A program made the position numbers and the translations under genes. Shown piece after piece: positions 38,530 to 48,030 of a DNA stretch of 64,000 nucleotides (positions are counted from its first letter, which is position 1; each line of letters begins with the position of its first letter). The notes under the pieces were generated by a model. That model was not told where the DNA came from and did not search any database. It saw nothing but the letters and a program-made list of their open reading frames with translations. Location of the stretch: contig VGDP01000004.1 in assembly GCA_016869675.1 (NCBI GenBank), positions 62,001 through 126,000 on the forward strand, written 5' to 3'. The DNA comes from Alphaproteobacteria bacterium. Its GTDB lineage: Bacteria > Pseudomonadota > Alphaproteobacteria > SP197.

Positions 38530-40683
38530 GTGGCGGCGCGGGGAGGATGGCGGATCGCGGCCCTGGCCGCCGCGTTCGCCCTGTGCGCCGGCCTCGCGCG
38601 GGCACAGGACACCGACCAGTTCAAGGCCCCGTCGGTGTTCCGCGCCGACGAACTGACCTACGACCGCGGGCTCGACCTTGTGACGGCACGCGGCAACGTC
38701 GAGATCGCCCAGGGCGACCGCGTGCTGCTAGCGGACACGGTCACCTACAGCCAGCGTGCGGACACGGTGACCGCCTCGGGCAACGTCACGCTCTTGGAGC
38801 CCACGGGCGACGTGGTCTTCGCCGACTATGTCGAGCTGCGCGACCAGCTCAAGGACGGCGTGGTGACCGGCATCCGCGTGCTGCTGGCCGATCGTTCGCG
38901 CTTCGCGGCCAACGCCGCCGTGCGGACGGGCGGCAACCGCACCACCATGTCCAAGGCGGTGTACTCGCCATGCGAGCTGTGCCCGGACGACCCCGAGCGC
39001 CCGCCGCTGTGGCAGATCAAGGCGATCCGCATCATCCACGACCAGGACAGCCACGACGTCATCTACAACGACACCTGGCTCGAAGTGTTCGGCGTGCCGA
39101 TCGCCTACACACCCTATTTCCGCCACCCGGACCCGACGGTCGAGCGGCGCACCGGCCTGTTGACGCCGACCTACGGCACGTCCTCGAACCTGGGCACGTT
39201 CATCGAGACGCCGTTCTACGTGGCGCTGGCACCCAACCGGGACTTCACCTTCACGCCCAAATTCACCACCAAGGAAGGCGCCGTGTTCTCCGCCGAATAC
39301 CGGGCGCGCACGACGAGCGGCCAGTACCGCCTGGAAGGCAGTGTCACGCGCACCGACGAGCGCGACGACCGCGGCGTCAAGACCGGCCTGATGGAGACAC
39401 GCGGGCACCTGCGCGGCACCGGGCTGTTCCAGATCGACGAAACTTGGCGCTGGGGCTTCGACGGCTACCGCGCCACCGACGACACGTACCTGACGCGCTA
39501 TGGGATCAACGAGTCCGATACGCTGGCCGGTCGCCTCTACACCGAGGGCTTCCGCGAGCGTTCGTACGCCACGGCCGAGGGCATCCTGTTCCAGGGCCTG
39601 GAAAAGACCGACAATCCCGGCCTGACGCCAATCATCTCGCCGCAATTCGACGTCAACCTGGAAAGCCGGCCCGAGGACGACGGCTCCTACGCCACGTTCG
39701 ACATGAACGGCTTGGTGCTGACCCGCACCGACGGCACCGACAGCCGGCGCCTGTCGCTCGACGCTGCGTGGCACCGGCCCATCGTCGGCGGCGCCGGCGA
39801 CGTGTGGGACCTGACCGCCCGGCTGCGCGGCGACGCCTACATCTTCGACGACGTCGCGGTGCAGGGCCGCGCAGGCGGTACCGAGAGCGGCTTCACCGGC
39901 CGCCTGATTCCCGAGTTGTCGGCGCAGTGGCGCTGGCCGTGGGTGCGCCACCAAGGCACGACCAGCCAACTCATCGAGCCCGTGGTGCTGGGCGTGCTGA
40001 GCCCCTATGGCGGCAATCCAGTGCGCATTCCCAACGAGGACAGCACCGACTTCGAGCTGACCGACATCAACCTGTTCGAGACCCAGCGGTTCCCGGGGCT
40101 CGACCGGGTCGAGGGCGGTCCGCGCGTCGCCTACGGCCTGCGGCTCGGCGTGTTCGGCGCCGGGGGTGGTCGGACCACCACGCTGTTCGGGCAAGCCTGG
40201 CGCGCCCACGACGACGACACCTTCGACGTGGGCTCGGGCCTGGAAAGCGACTTCTCGGACTTCGTCGGCGGCGCCGAACTGGCGCCCGGTCCCAACGTGG
40301 ACGTGGCCTACCGGTTCCGGCTCGACAAGGACAACCTGAAATTCCGCCGCAACGAGGTGCAAGCCGTGCTGGGCCCGCGCGACCTGCGCCTGACGCTCGG
40401 TTACCTCGCGTTGGCCGACAAGACCAGCGACGTTGAGGAGCCCGAGCGGCGCGAGGAGGTGAGCCTAGCCGCGCGCGTGGCGTTCCTGCGCTACTGGACG
40501 CTGACCGCCGACGCGCGCCGAGACCTGATCGGCGACGGCTTCGTCACGGCGGGTGGTGGCCTGGTCTACGAGGACGAGTGCATCGCTCTGGGCGTACAGG
40601 TGCGGCGACGCTTCACCAGCGACCGTGACGCGCCCGAGGACACCTCGGTCCGGTTCATTGTCAAGCTGCGCCATCTCGGTTAG
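38530..40683 (+). CDS. lptD: LPS-assembly protein LptD
   Basis: GTG start; signal peptide; OstA-like VFRADELTYDRGLDLVTARGNVEIAQGDRVLLADTVTYSQ. Confidence 0.93.
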   Translation: MAARGGWRIAALAAAFALCAGLARAQDTDQFKAPSVFRADELTYDRGLDLVTARGNVEIAQGDRVLLADTVTYSQRADTVTASGNVTLLEPTGDVVFADYVELRDQLKDGVVTGIRVLLADRSRFAANAAVRTGGNRTTMSKAVYSPCELCPDDPERPPLWQIKAIRIIHDQDSHDVIYNDTWLEVFGVPIAYTPYFRHPDPTVERRTGLLTPTYGTSSNLGTFIETPFYVALAPNRDFTFTPKFTTKEGAVFSAEYRARTTSGQYRLEGSVTRTDERDDRGVKTGLMETRGHLRGTGLFQIDETWRWGFDGYRATDDTYLTRYGINESDTLAGRLYTEGFRERSYATAEGILFQGLEKTDNPGLTPIISPQFDVNLESRPEDDGSYATFDMNGLVLTRTDGTDSRRLSLDAAWHRPIVGGAGDVWDLTARLRGDAYIFDDVAVQGRAGGTESGFTGRLIPELSAQWRWPWVRHQGTTSQLIEPVVLGVLSPYGGNPVRIPNEDSTDFELTDINLFETQRFPGLDRVEGGPRVAYGLRLGVFGAGGGRTTTLFGQAWRAHDDDTFDVGSGLESDFSDFVGGAELAPGPNVDVAYRFRLDKDNLKFRRNEVQAVLGPRDLRLTLGYLALADKTSDVEEPERREEVSLAARVAFLRYWTLTADARRDLIGDGFVTAGGGLVYEDECIALGVQVRRRFTSDRDAPEDTSVRFIVKLRHLG

Positions 40684-40746
40684 AGAACCGGAGGCATCGC
40701 GCGGCGCGCGCGGCGGCGTGCGCCGGCAGGGCCGGAGAATCCATCG

Positions 40747-42021
40747 GTGAATCGCGCGTTCGACGTCACACGGCCTTGCCTTGTCGCTCTGCTCGTGCTG
40801 GCCACGTGGTCGTGGACGGCGGCGGCCCAGGATACCCAGCGCATCGCCGCCGTGGTCAACGACGACGTCATCTCGACACTCGACCTCGCCGAGCGGGTCG
40901 AGCTGGTGGTGCGCACGACCGGCTTGGCCGACAACCAGGAGAGCCGGGAACGGATCCGGCCGCAGGTCATGCGCACCCTGATCGACGAACGCCTGCAGAT
41001 CCAGGAGGCCGCGCGGCTCGGTGTCGAGCTGCTCCCGGGTGACGTCGACGGCGCCGTCCGCTTCCTGGAACGACAGAACAATGTGCCCGAAGGCAAGATG
41101 CTCGAGATCCTGGAATCGCGCGGCGTGCCCGCGTACACCCTGTTGAACCAACTCGAGGCCGAGCTAAAGTGGGCACGACTGGTGCAGGCGCGCGTGCACC
41201 GCGTCGTGTCGATCACCGATGCCGACGTGGACGAGGTCCTGGAGCGGCGCGCCGCCAGCCAAGGGAAGCCCGAGATCCGCCTGGCCGAGATCTTCCTGGC
41301 GGCGGCCGACCCCGCGCAGGGGACCGAGGTGGCCGCCGCCGCCAACCGCATGGTCGAAGACATCCGGGCCGGTGCCAATTTCGCGGCGCTCGCCCGTCAG
41401 TTCTCCCAGTCGGCCAGTGCCCGCACCGGCGGCGACCTGGGCTGGACCTTGGCGGATCAACTGGCCGAGGACGTGGCGACCGCCGTCGGCGACGCGCCCG
41501 AGGGTGCGTTGATCGGCCCGGTCGCGGCGCGTGGTGGCTACACGATCATGTTGGTGGTCGGCCGCCGCACGTTCGGCCAAGTGGACGTCGGCGACACCAT
41601 GCTGAACCTGGAGCTGGTGGCACTGCCCTTGCCGACCGTCGTCTCCGAAGCCGAGGAGCAGGAGCAGCTGGCCCGCGCCCGGGCCGCTGCGTCGCGCATC
41701 ACCGGCTGTGACGACGCCGAGGCCGCGGCCGAGGCGACACCGACGTCGCGTCATCGCGTGATCGGCGACTATCGGCTGGGCGACCTGGTGCCCGAATTGC
41801 GCACCGCGGTCGCCGACCTGCGACCGGGCGGCGTCAGCGCGCCGATGGTCGCCGGCGGCGTCATCAGCATCCTGGTGGTGTGCGACCGCCGCGAGCCCAC
41901 GGTCACCGAGCCGACGCGCGACGAGATCCGTGAATCGCTCCTGAGCCAGCGTACCGAGCTGATCTCGCACGGCTACCTGCGCGATCTCAGGCGCAGCGCC
42001 TTCTTGGACGTCCGGCTGTGA
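40747..42021 (+). CDS. surA: periplasmic chaperone/peptidyl-prolyl isomerase SurA
   Basis: RIAAVVNDDVISTLDLAERVELV, two parvulin regions; lptD-surA-pdxA-rsmA synteny. Confidence 0.93.
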   Translation: MNRAFDVTRPCLVALLVLATWSWTAAAQDTQRIAAVVNDDVISTLDLAERVELVVRTTGLADNQESRERIRPQVMRTLIDERLQIQEAARLGVELLPGDVDGAVRFLERQNNVPEGKMLEILESRGVPAYTLLNQLEAELKWARLVQARVHRVVSITDADVDEVLERRAASQGKPEIRLAEIFLAAADPAQGTEVAAAANRMVEDIRAGANFAALARQFSQSASARTGGDLGWTLADQLAEDVATAVGDAPEGALIGPVAARGGYTIMLVVGRRTFGQVDVGDTMLNLELVALPLPTVVSEAEEQEQLARARAAASRITGCDDAEAAAEATPTSRHRVIGDYRLGDLVPELRTAVADLRPGGVSAPMVAGGVISILVVCDRREPTVTEPTRDEIRESLLSQRTELISHGYLRDLRRSAFLDVRL

Positions 42022-43025
42022 ACGCGCGCATCCGGCCGCTGGCCGTCACCATGGGCGAACCCGCCGGCATCGGCGGCGACATCGTGCTCAAGGCCTGGCA
42101 CGACAGCCGCCAGGACCTTCCGCCCTTCGTTGCGCTCGACGATCCAGAACGCCTGGCCACCTTCGCCCGCCGCCTCGGCCTGAACGTGCCCATTCGCGTG
42201 GTCGCCGAGCCCGAGGACGCCGTCGCCGTGTTCGACCAGGCGCTACCGGTCCTGCCGGTGCCCCTGGCGCGCGCCGTCGAGCCGGGCAAGCTCGATCCGG
42301 CCAACGCACCGGCGACGCTTGAGGCGATCCGGCGCGCGGTCGCACTGGCCCGCGCCGGGCGCGTGGATGCCGTGGTGACCAACCCTATCCACAAGAAGGT
42401 GCTGATAGACGCGGGCTTTCGCCATCCGGGCCACACCGAATTCCTGGCCGAACTGGCGGGCGGCGACGCCCACCCGGTCATGATGTTGGCGTGCCCGGGC
42501 CTGCGCGTGGTGCCGCTGACCGTGCACGTGCCGCTCGCCGAGGTGGCGCGGCGCATCGACGGCGCCCTGTTCACCACGGTCGCGCGCACTACGCTGGATG
42601 CGCTCCTGCGCGATTTCGGCATTCCCGGTCCGCGCTTGGCGGTCGCCGGGCTGAACCCGCACGCGGGCGAAGGTGGTGCCTTGGGGCGCGAGGAGATCGA
42701 GGTCATCAAGCCCGCGCTGGCGACGCTGCGCGTCGAGGGCTTCCACGTTGCCGATCCGGCGCCCGCCGACAGCCTGTTCAACGCCGAGGCGCGCGCCGGC
42801 TACGACGCGGTGCTGTGCATGTACCACGACCAGGCGTTGATCCCGCTCAAGACCATCGACTTCAAGCGCGGCGTCAACATCACGCTCGGCCTGCCGTTCG
42901 TGCGCACCTCGCCCGACCACGGCACCGCGCTCGACATCGCCGGCACCGGCGAGGCGTTCGCCGACAGCATAACTGAGGCGCTGATCGTCGCCTCGGCCAT
43001 GGCGCGCCGGCGACGCCATGGCTGA
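42018..43025 (+). CDS. pdxA: 4-hydroxythreonine-4-phosphate dehydrogenase
   Basis: TMGEPAGIGGDIVLKAW, VVTNPIHKK, GLNPHAGEGG, YHDQALIPLKTIDF. Confidence 0.97.
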   Translation: MNARIRPLAVTMGEPAGIGGDIVLKAWHDSRQDLPPFVALDDPERLATFARRLGLNVPIRVVAEPEDAVAVFDQALPVLPVPLARAVEPGKLDPANAPATLEAIRRAVALARAGRVDAVVTNPIHKKVLIDAGFRHPGHTEFLAELAGGDAHPVMMLACPGLRVVPLTVHVPLAEVARRIDGALFTTVARTTLDALLRDFGIPGPRLAVAGLNPHAGEGGALGREEIEVIKPALATLRVEGFHVADPAPADSLFNAEARAGYDAVLCMYHDQALIPLKTIDFKRGVNITLGLPFVRTSPDHGTALDIAGTGEAFADSITEALIVASAMARRRRHG

Positions 43026-43848
43026 CGAGCCCGCGCTGCCGCCGCTGCGCGAGGTCATCGCGCGGCACGGCATCGCGGCACGCAAGGCGCTCGGCCAGAA
43101 CTTCCTGCTCGACACCAACCTGCTCGCGCGGATCGCGCGGGCGTGCGCGGTCGAGGGCCGCGCCGTAGTCGAGATCGGCGCCGGCCCGGGCGGCCTGACG
43201 CGGGCATTGCTGGCCGCTGGAGCCACGCGCGTGGTGGCGGTCGAGCGCGACCAGCGGTGCGTCGCCGCGCTCGGCGAACTGGCCGCGGCCTTGCCCGGCC
43301 GCCTCGAGGTGGTCGATGCCGACACCACGACGATCGACGCCGTGGGCCTGGTACCCGCGCCAGCGACGATCGTCGGCAACCTGCCGTTCAACGTGGCGAC
43401 GCCGCTGATCGTCGGTTGGCTCGGCCGGCCCGATTCGATTGCCTCCATGACGCTCATGGTCCAGCGCGAGGTGGCCGACCGCCTGACCGCGACGCCCGGA
43501 GCGAAGGACTACGGACGCCTGGCGGTGCTGGCGGGCTGGCGCTGGCGCGTCGCACGGCTGTTCGACGTGGCCGCGCGCGCCTTCGTGCCGCCGCCCAAGG
43601 TGACAGCCTCGGTGCTACGCTTTGAGCCTATGCCCCAGCCGGTGGCCGAGGCTGACGCGCGCCTGCTGGGGCGCGTCGCCCAGGCCGCGTTCGGCCAGCG
43701 GCGCAAGATGCTGCGCTCATCGCTCAGGGCCCTCAGCGTTCCAGTCGAACCCCTGCTCGCGGCCGCCGGCATCGACCCGACCCGGCGCGCCGAGACCCTG
43801 ACGACCGCGGAGTTCTGCGCAATCGCGCGGGCGTTGGCCGCCGCGTAG
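43018..43848 (+). CDS. rsmA: 16S rRNA (adenine1518/1519-N6)-dimethyltransferase
   Basis: RKALGQNFLLDTNLLARIA, EIGAGPGGLTRALLAAGA, GNLPFNVATPLI. Confidence 0.97.
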   Translation: MADEPALPPLREVIARHGIAARKALGQNFLLDTNLLARIARACAVEGRAVVEIGAGPGGLTRALLAAGATRVVAVERDQRCVAALGELAAALPGRLEVVDADTTTIDAVGLVPAPATIVGNLPFNVATPLIVGWLGRPDSIASMTLMVQREVADRLTATPGAKDYGRLAVLAGWRWRVARLFDVAARAFVPPPKVTASVLRFEPMPQPVAEADARLLGRVAQAAFGQRRKMLRSSLRALSVPVEPLLAAAGIDPTRRAETLTTAEFCAIARALAAA

Positions 43849-44146
43849 GGGCATGTCCGCCTGTCTCGACGCCGATATTGCTGTAGCGGCGGGGACGGCA
43901 CGCTGCTATGAGGTGCCCCGCGCCCGTCCGGGCGCCATGACGGGAGGCGGACGCCAATGATCGGCGTAACTGCACGACGACGACGAGGAGCTACCTCGCC
44001 CTGACGGCGAGGTGCCATGCGCGTTCGTTCGCCGCCGGAGCATCCCGGCGGTTCCCGGTTTCGCTTCCCTCCGGAGCACAAGGCCGAAACGAGCGTGCGC
44101 GGCGCGGCGCCGAAGCCCCGCGCGCAACCCCGTTCCCGGACCCGCC

Positions 44147-44659
44147 ATGATCCATCTCAGGCTCGAACTGCCCGACGACGCCGACGCCATCACCGACCTG
44201 ACGCGCATTGTGCTGGGCGCGCGGTCGACCCACAGCCCGGCCGCGCGCATGCGCGCCGGTTCCCGCTCCATCGCCGATCTCTGCCTGGTCGCGCTGGACC
44301 AGGGATCCAACCTGGTCGGTACGTTGCGCTTCTGGCCGGTCGCCGTCGGCACCCATCCGGCGATCCAACTCGGCCCGCTGGCGGTGCGGCCCGAGCGGCG
44401 CGGTGAAGGCTTCGGCCGCGCGCTGGTGCGCGAGGGGCTCGAGCGGGCACGCCGCGCCGGGCACCGTGTCGTCGTGTTGATCGGCGATCCGGGCTACTAC
44501 AGGACGTTCGGGTTCCTGCCGGCCACGGCCCTGGGCCTACACCTGCCGACGCCCGAGGACGAGGCGCGTTTCCAGGTGTTGGCGCTGGAGGCCGACGCGC
44601 TCGCCGGCGTCAGCGGCATCGCCGGACCGCGCCACGACGCGATCGCCGTGCGCGCCTGA
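44147..44659 (+). CDS. GNAT-family N-acetyltransferase
   Basis: LGPLAVRPERRGEGFGRALVREGLERARRAGHRVVVLIGDPGYYRTFGF. Confidence 0.93.
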   Translation: MIHLRLELPDDADAITDLTRIVLGARSTHSPAARMRAGSRSIADLCLVALDQGSNLVGTLRFWPVAVGTHPAIQLGPLAVRPERRGEGFGRALVREGLERARRAGHRVVVLIGDPGYYRTFGFLPATALGLHLPTPEDEARFQVLALEADALAGVSGIAGPRHDAIAVRA

Positions 44660-45298
44660 TCAGGCTCCGTCGGTCAGGCGCGCCACGAAGCCAGCCAGGC
44701 CGGTCTGGCGGACGCGGCGTCGGCGTTCGGCCGCCAAGATCGCGCGCACGGTCGCGACGCTGTCCTGCACGTCGGCGTTGACGACCACGTAGTCGTACTC
44801 GTCCCAGTGCGCCATTTCGGCGTTGGCCTTGGCCATGCGGCCCTGCACTACCGCGTCGCTGTCCTGCTGGCGCGCGCGCAGCCGACGTTCCAGCTCGGCC
44901 TTGGACGGCGGCAGGACGAACACGGTGATCAAATCGTCGCGCATGCGCGCGGCGATCTGGCGCGTGCCCTGCCAGTCGATGTCGAACAGCATGTCGCGGC
45001 CCTTGCCGAGCACCTGTTCGACGAGCGCGCGCGGCGTGCCGTAGCGATGGCCGAATACCTCGGCATGCTCGAGGAACGCGTCGCGCTTAACCATCTCGTC
45101 GAACGCCACGTCGTCGATGAACCGGTAGTCGACGCCGTCGACCTCGCTCGGGCGGCGTGGCCGCGTGGTCGCCGAGACCGACATGACAAGATCGGGCTCG
45201 AGGTCGAGGAGCTTGCGCGAGATCGTCGTCTTGCCCGCGCCCGAAGGCGAGGAGAGCACAAGCATCAGGCCACGGCGGACGATTGACGGTTCGGTCAT
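44660..45298 (-). CDS. gmk: guanylate kinase
   Basis: LMLVLSSPSGAGKTTISRKLL, SATTRPRRPSEVDGVDYRF. Confidence 0.97.
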   Translation of the reverse strand: MTEPSIVRRGLMLVLSSPSGAGKTTISRKLLDLEPDLVMSVSATTRPRRPSEVDGVDYRFIDDVAFDEMVKRDAFLEHAEVFGHRYGTPRALVEQVLGKGRDMLFDIDWQGTRQIAARMRDDLITVFVLPPSKAELERRLRARQQDSDAVVQGRMAKANAEMAHWDEYDYVVVNADVQDSVATVRAILAAERRRRVRQTGLAGFVARLTDGA

Positions 45299-46164
45299 TC
45301 GACGTTGAGCGCCTGTTCGCGGAACTGATCGATGGCCACCTTGAGCGCGATGCCGTGGCGGGTGAGCGCGACGTCGACCGACTTGGACGTGAGCGTGTTC
45401 GCCTCGCGGTGCAGCTCCTGCGCCAGGAACCCTAGCTTGCGTCCCACCCCCTGCCCCTTCGCGAGCAGCGCGCGGCATTCAGCCACATGAGCGGCGAGGC
45501 GATCGAGTTCCTCGCGCACGTCGCCCTTGACCACCAGGAGCGCGAGTTCCTGGACCAGCCGTTCCTCGGGCACGCCGGCGCGCGCCTCGAGCAGCTGCGC
45601 GACCAGATCGCGCAGCCGCTTGCGCAGCGCCTCGGGCTGGGCCGCCGCTTCGGCGGCAGCCACCTGGACGTGACCGGCGATGTCGTCGAGCAGGCCGCCC
45701 AGGATCACGGCGAGCCGGGCGCCCTCGGCGGCGCGCGCGGCGACCAGCCCGTCGAGCGCCTGGCGGAGCGTCGCCGTCATGGCGGCCTCGCGCGCCTCGC
45801 GCGTGGCGGCGTCCTCGTCCGATTCGGCCTCGACCACGCCCGGCAGGCGCAGCAGCCCGTCGAGCCGGGGCGGCGCCACCGTGGCGGCAGCGCCCAGGTC
45901 CGAGACCAGCGCCAAGACTTGATCGAGCACCACGCGGTTGACCACCAGCCGACCCTGGCCCGCGTGGCGCGCCACCTGCAGGTTGAGCGTCACGCTACCC
46001 CGGCCGATCCGCTCGGCGGTGAGCGCCCGCGCGGCCGATTCCAGGGGGTCGAACCCGGCGGGCACCCGGCAGCGCACGTCGAGCGCGCGGCCGTTGACGC
46101 TCTTGGCCTCCCAGGTCCAGGCGCACGCCGCGTCCTGGCCGGTGGCGCGGGCGAACCCGGTCAT
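45295..46164 (-). CDS. yicC: YicC-family endoribonuclease-like protein
   Basis: MTGFARATGQDAACAWTWEAKSVNGRALDV; GRKLGFLAQELHREANTLTSK. Confidence 0.95.
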   Translation of the reverse strand: MTGFARATGQDAACAWTWEAKSVNGRALDVRCRVPAGFDPLESAARALTAERIGRGSVTLNLQVARHAGQGRLVVNRVVLDQVLALVSDLGAAATVAPPRLDGLLRLPGVVEAESDEDAATREAREAAMTATLRQALDGLVAARAAEGARLAVILGGLLDDIAGHVQVAAAEAAAQPEALRKRLRDLVAQLLEARAGVPEERLVQELALLVVKGDVREELDRLAAHVAECRALLAKGQGVGRKLGFLAQELHREANTLTSKSVDVALTRHGIALKVAIDQFREQALNVE

Positions 46165-46259
46165 GCTGGCGAGCGTCACGATGCGAACCCCGACCCGTCC
46201 CCTGGTGCTGATCGGCTTCTTAGTATACTCCCCGGCCCTTGCCAACGACGGGCGGAACC

Positions 46260-47015
46260 ATGGCATCGAGCATCCTGATCACGGGCGCGAGCAGCGGGCT
46301 GGGCGCGGCCCTAGCGGAACTCTATTCCGCGCCGGGGGTCCACCTGGCGCTCGTCGGTCGCGATGCGGGCCGGCTGGAGGCCGTCGCCACGCGTTGCCGC
46401 GACGCGGGCGCCACGGTCGCGTCCGCCGGCATCGACGTGACCGATCGCGCCGCCATGGCACGCTGGGTCACCGCGGCCGAGGCGGCGCATCCCCTCGACC
46501 TGGTGATCGCCAACGCCGGTGTCTCGGCCGGCACGGGTCGCGGCGAGGAATCGGCCGATCAGGTGCGCCGCATCCTGGCGATCAACGTCGACGGCGCGAT
46601 GAACACCGTGCTGCCGGCGATGCCGCCCATGATCGCACGCCGTCGCGGCCAGATCGCCTTGATGGCGTCGCTCGCCGCGTTCCGGGGTTTTCCCGGCGCG
46701 CCGGCCTACTGTGCCAGCAAGGCGACGCTCAAGATCTTCGGCGAGGGCCTGCGCGGCGACCTGGCGCCGCGCGGCGTCGGCGTGACCGTGATCTGTCCCG
46801 GTTACGTTGACACCGCCATGACGCGGGTCAACACGTTCCGCATGCCGTTCCTGATGGACGCCGAGGGCGCCGCCCGCATCATCCGCCACGGGCTCGAACG
46901 CAACCGGGCACGCATCGCCTTCCCCTGGCCGCTCGCGTTCGTCGCCTGGCTGGCGGGAACCCTGCCGCCCGCGTGGCTCGACCCGCTGCTGGCCCGCCTG
47001 CCGCGGAAGGTCTAG
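46260..47015 (+). CDS. short-chain dehydrogenase/reductase
   Basis: ILITGASSGLGAALAELY; NAGVS; YCASKATLK. Confidence 0.92.
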   Translation: MASSILITGASSGLGAALAELYSAPGVHLALVGRDAGRLEAVATRCRDAGATVASAGIDVTDRAAMARWVTAAEAAHPLDLVIANAGVSAGTGRGEESADQVRRILAINVDGAMNTVLPAMPPMIARRRGQIALMASLAAFRGFPGAPAYCASKATLKIFGEGLRGDLAPRGVGVTVICPGYVDTAMTRVNTFRMPFLMDAEGAARIIRHGLERNRARIAFPWPLAFVAWLAGTLPPAWLDPLLARLPRKV

Positions 47016-47018
47016 GCC

Positions 47019-48005
47019 CTACTCCGCCGCCTGCTGATCCCGGATCTTGCGCCACTTGGCGACGTTGCGGTTGTGCTCGGCCAGCGTCATTGCGAAGGCG
47101 TGGCCGCCCGAACCGTCGGCGACGAAGTAGAGCGCATCCGTCGCCTCGGGATGCAGCACGGCCTCGAGCGAGGCGACGCCCGGGTTGGCGATCGGCCCGG
47201 GCGGCAGCCCGGATGCCTGGTACGTGTTGTAGGGGCTGTCGAAACCCAGGTCGTCGCGGGTCAGCGCACGCCCGAGCGGCGCCTTGCCGCCGGTGAGCGC
47301 GTAGACCACGGTCGGGTCCGACTGCAGCGGCATGCCGCGCGCCAGCCGGTTGTAGAAGACGCCGGCCACCTTGGCGCGCTCGGCGGCGACGCCGGTCTCC
47401 TTCTCGACGATCGAGGCGAGCACGACCGCCTCGGCCGGGCTCGCCAGCGGCAGGTCGGGTGCGCGCGCCGCCCACAGCCGGGCGAGCGCCGCTTCGAAGT
47501 CCGCCGCCATGCGCGCGATCACGGCGGCGCGCTCATCCCCGCGCGCCACGTGGTACGTCTCGGGTAGCAACGTGCCCTCGGGCGGCGCTGGCGGCGGGGT
47601 GCCCTGCAAGACCGCGCTGGCCGCCACGATGGCGACGATCTCGGTGCTGGTCAGACCTTCGGGTACGGTGACGCGGTGAACGATGGTGCGGCCCTCGACC
47701 AGCATCGCCATGATCGCGCGGCCCGAGGCGCGTGCCGGGATCTCGTACTCGCCGGCCTTGAGCGCGCGGCCCTGGTCCGACAGCCGCACGGCGATCTGGA
47801 ACACGGTCGGGTCGTCGGTCGCGCCGACCTCGCCGAGACGCTTGGCGACGGCGGCGAGGCCGGTGCCGCTCGGCAGATCGACGATCACCGGTGCGTCGAG
47901 CGGCCCAGGCGCGTCGAAACGGTCCTGCACCCAGCGATAACCATAGGACCCACCGGCCGCGACGACGGCGAGCAGGATCAGACCGTAGAGGAGGGGTCGG
48001 ACCAT
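47019..48005 (-). CDS. mltG: endolytic murein transglycosylase MltG
   Basis: LASIVEKETGVAAERAKVAGVFYNRLARGMPLQSDPTVVYAL; YNTYQASGLPPGPIANPG. Confidence 0.96.
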   Translation of the reverse strand: MVRPLLYGLILLAVVAAGGSYGYRWVQDRFDAPGPLDAPVIVDLPSGTGLAAVAKRLGEVGATDDPTVFQIAVRLSDQGRALKAGEYEIPARASGRAIMAMLVEGRTIVHRVTVPEGLTSTEIVAIVAASAVLQGTPPPAPPEGTLLPETYHVARGDERAAVIARMAADFEAALARLWAARAPDLPLASPAEAVVLASIVEKETGVAAERAKVAGVFYNRLARGMPLQSDPTVVYALTGGKAPLGRALTRDDLGFDSPYNTYQASGLPPGPIANPGVASLEAVLHPEATDALYFVADGSGGHAFAMTLAEHNRNVAKWRKIRDQQAAE

Positions 48006-48030
48006 GGCCGCGGCGGCCGCCGGCCGGGCC

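Noticed and set aside
38728-40362. 544-aa minus-strand ORF opposite lptD
   Set aside because: Antisense shadow; lptD has clear family motifs and operon context.
43849-44146. Structured leader or sRNA between rsmA and the GNAT gene (hairpin acctcgcc-ctgac-ggcgaggt)
   Set aside because: A hairpin exists but GC-rich DNA gives many; no conserved riboswitch pattern or promoter recognised.
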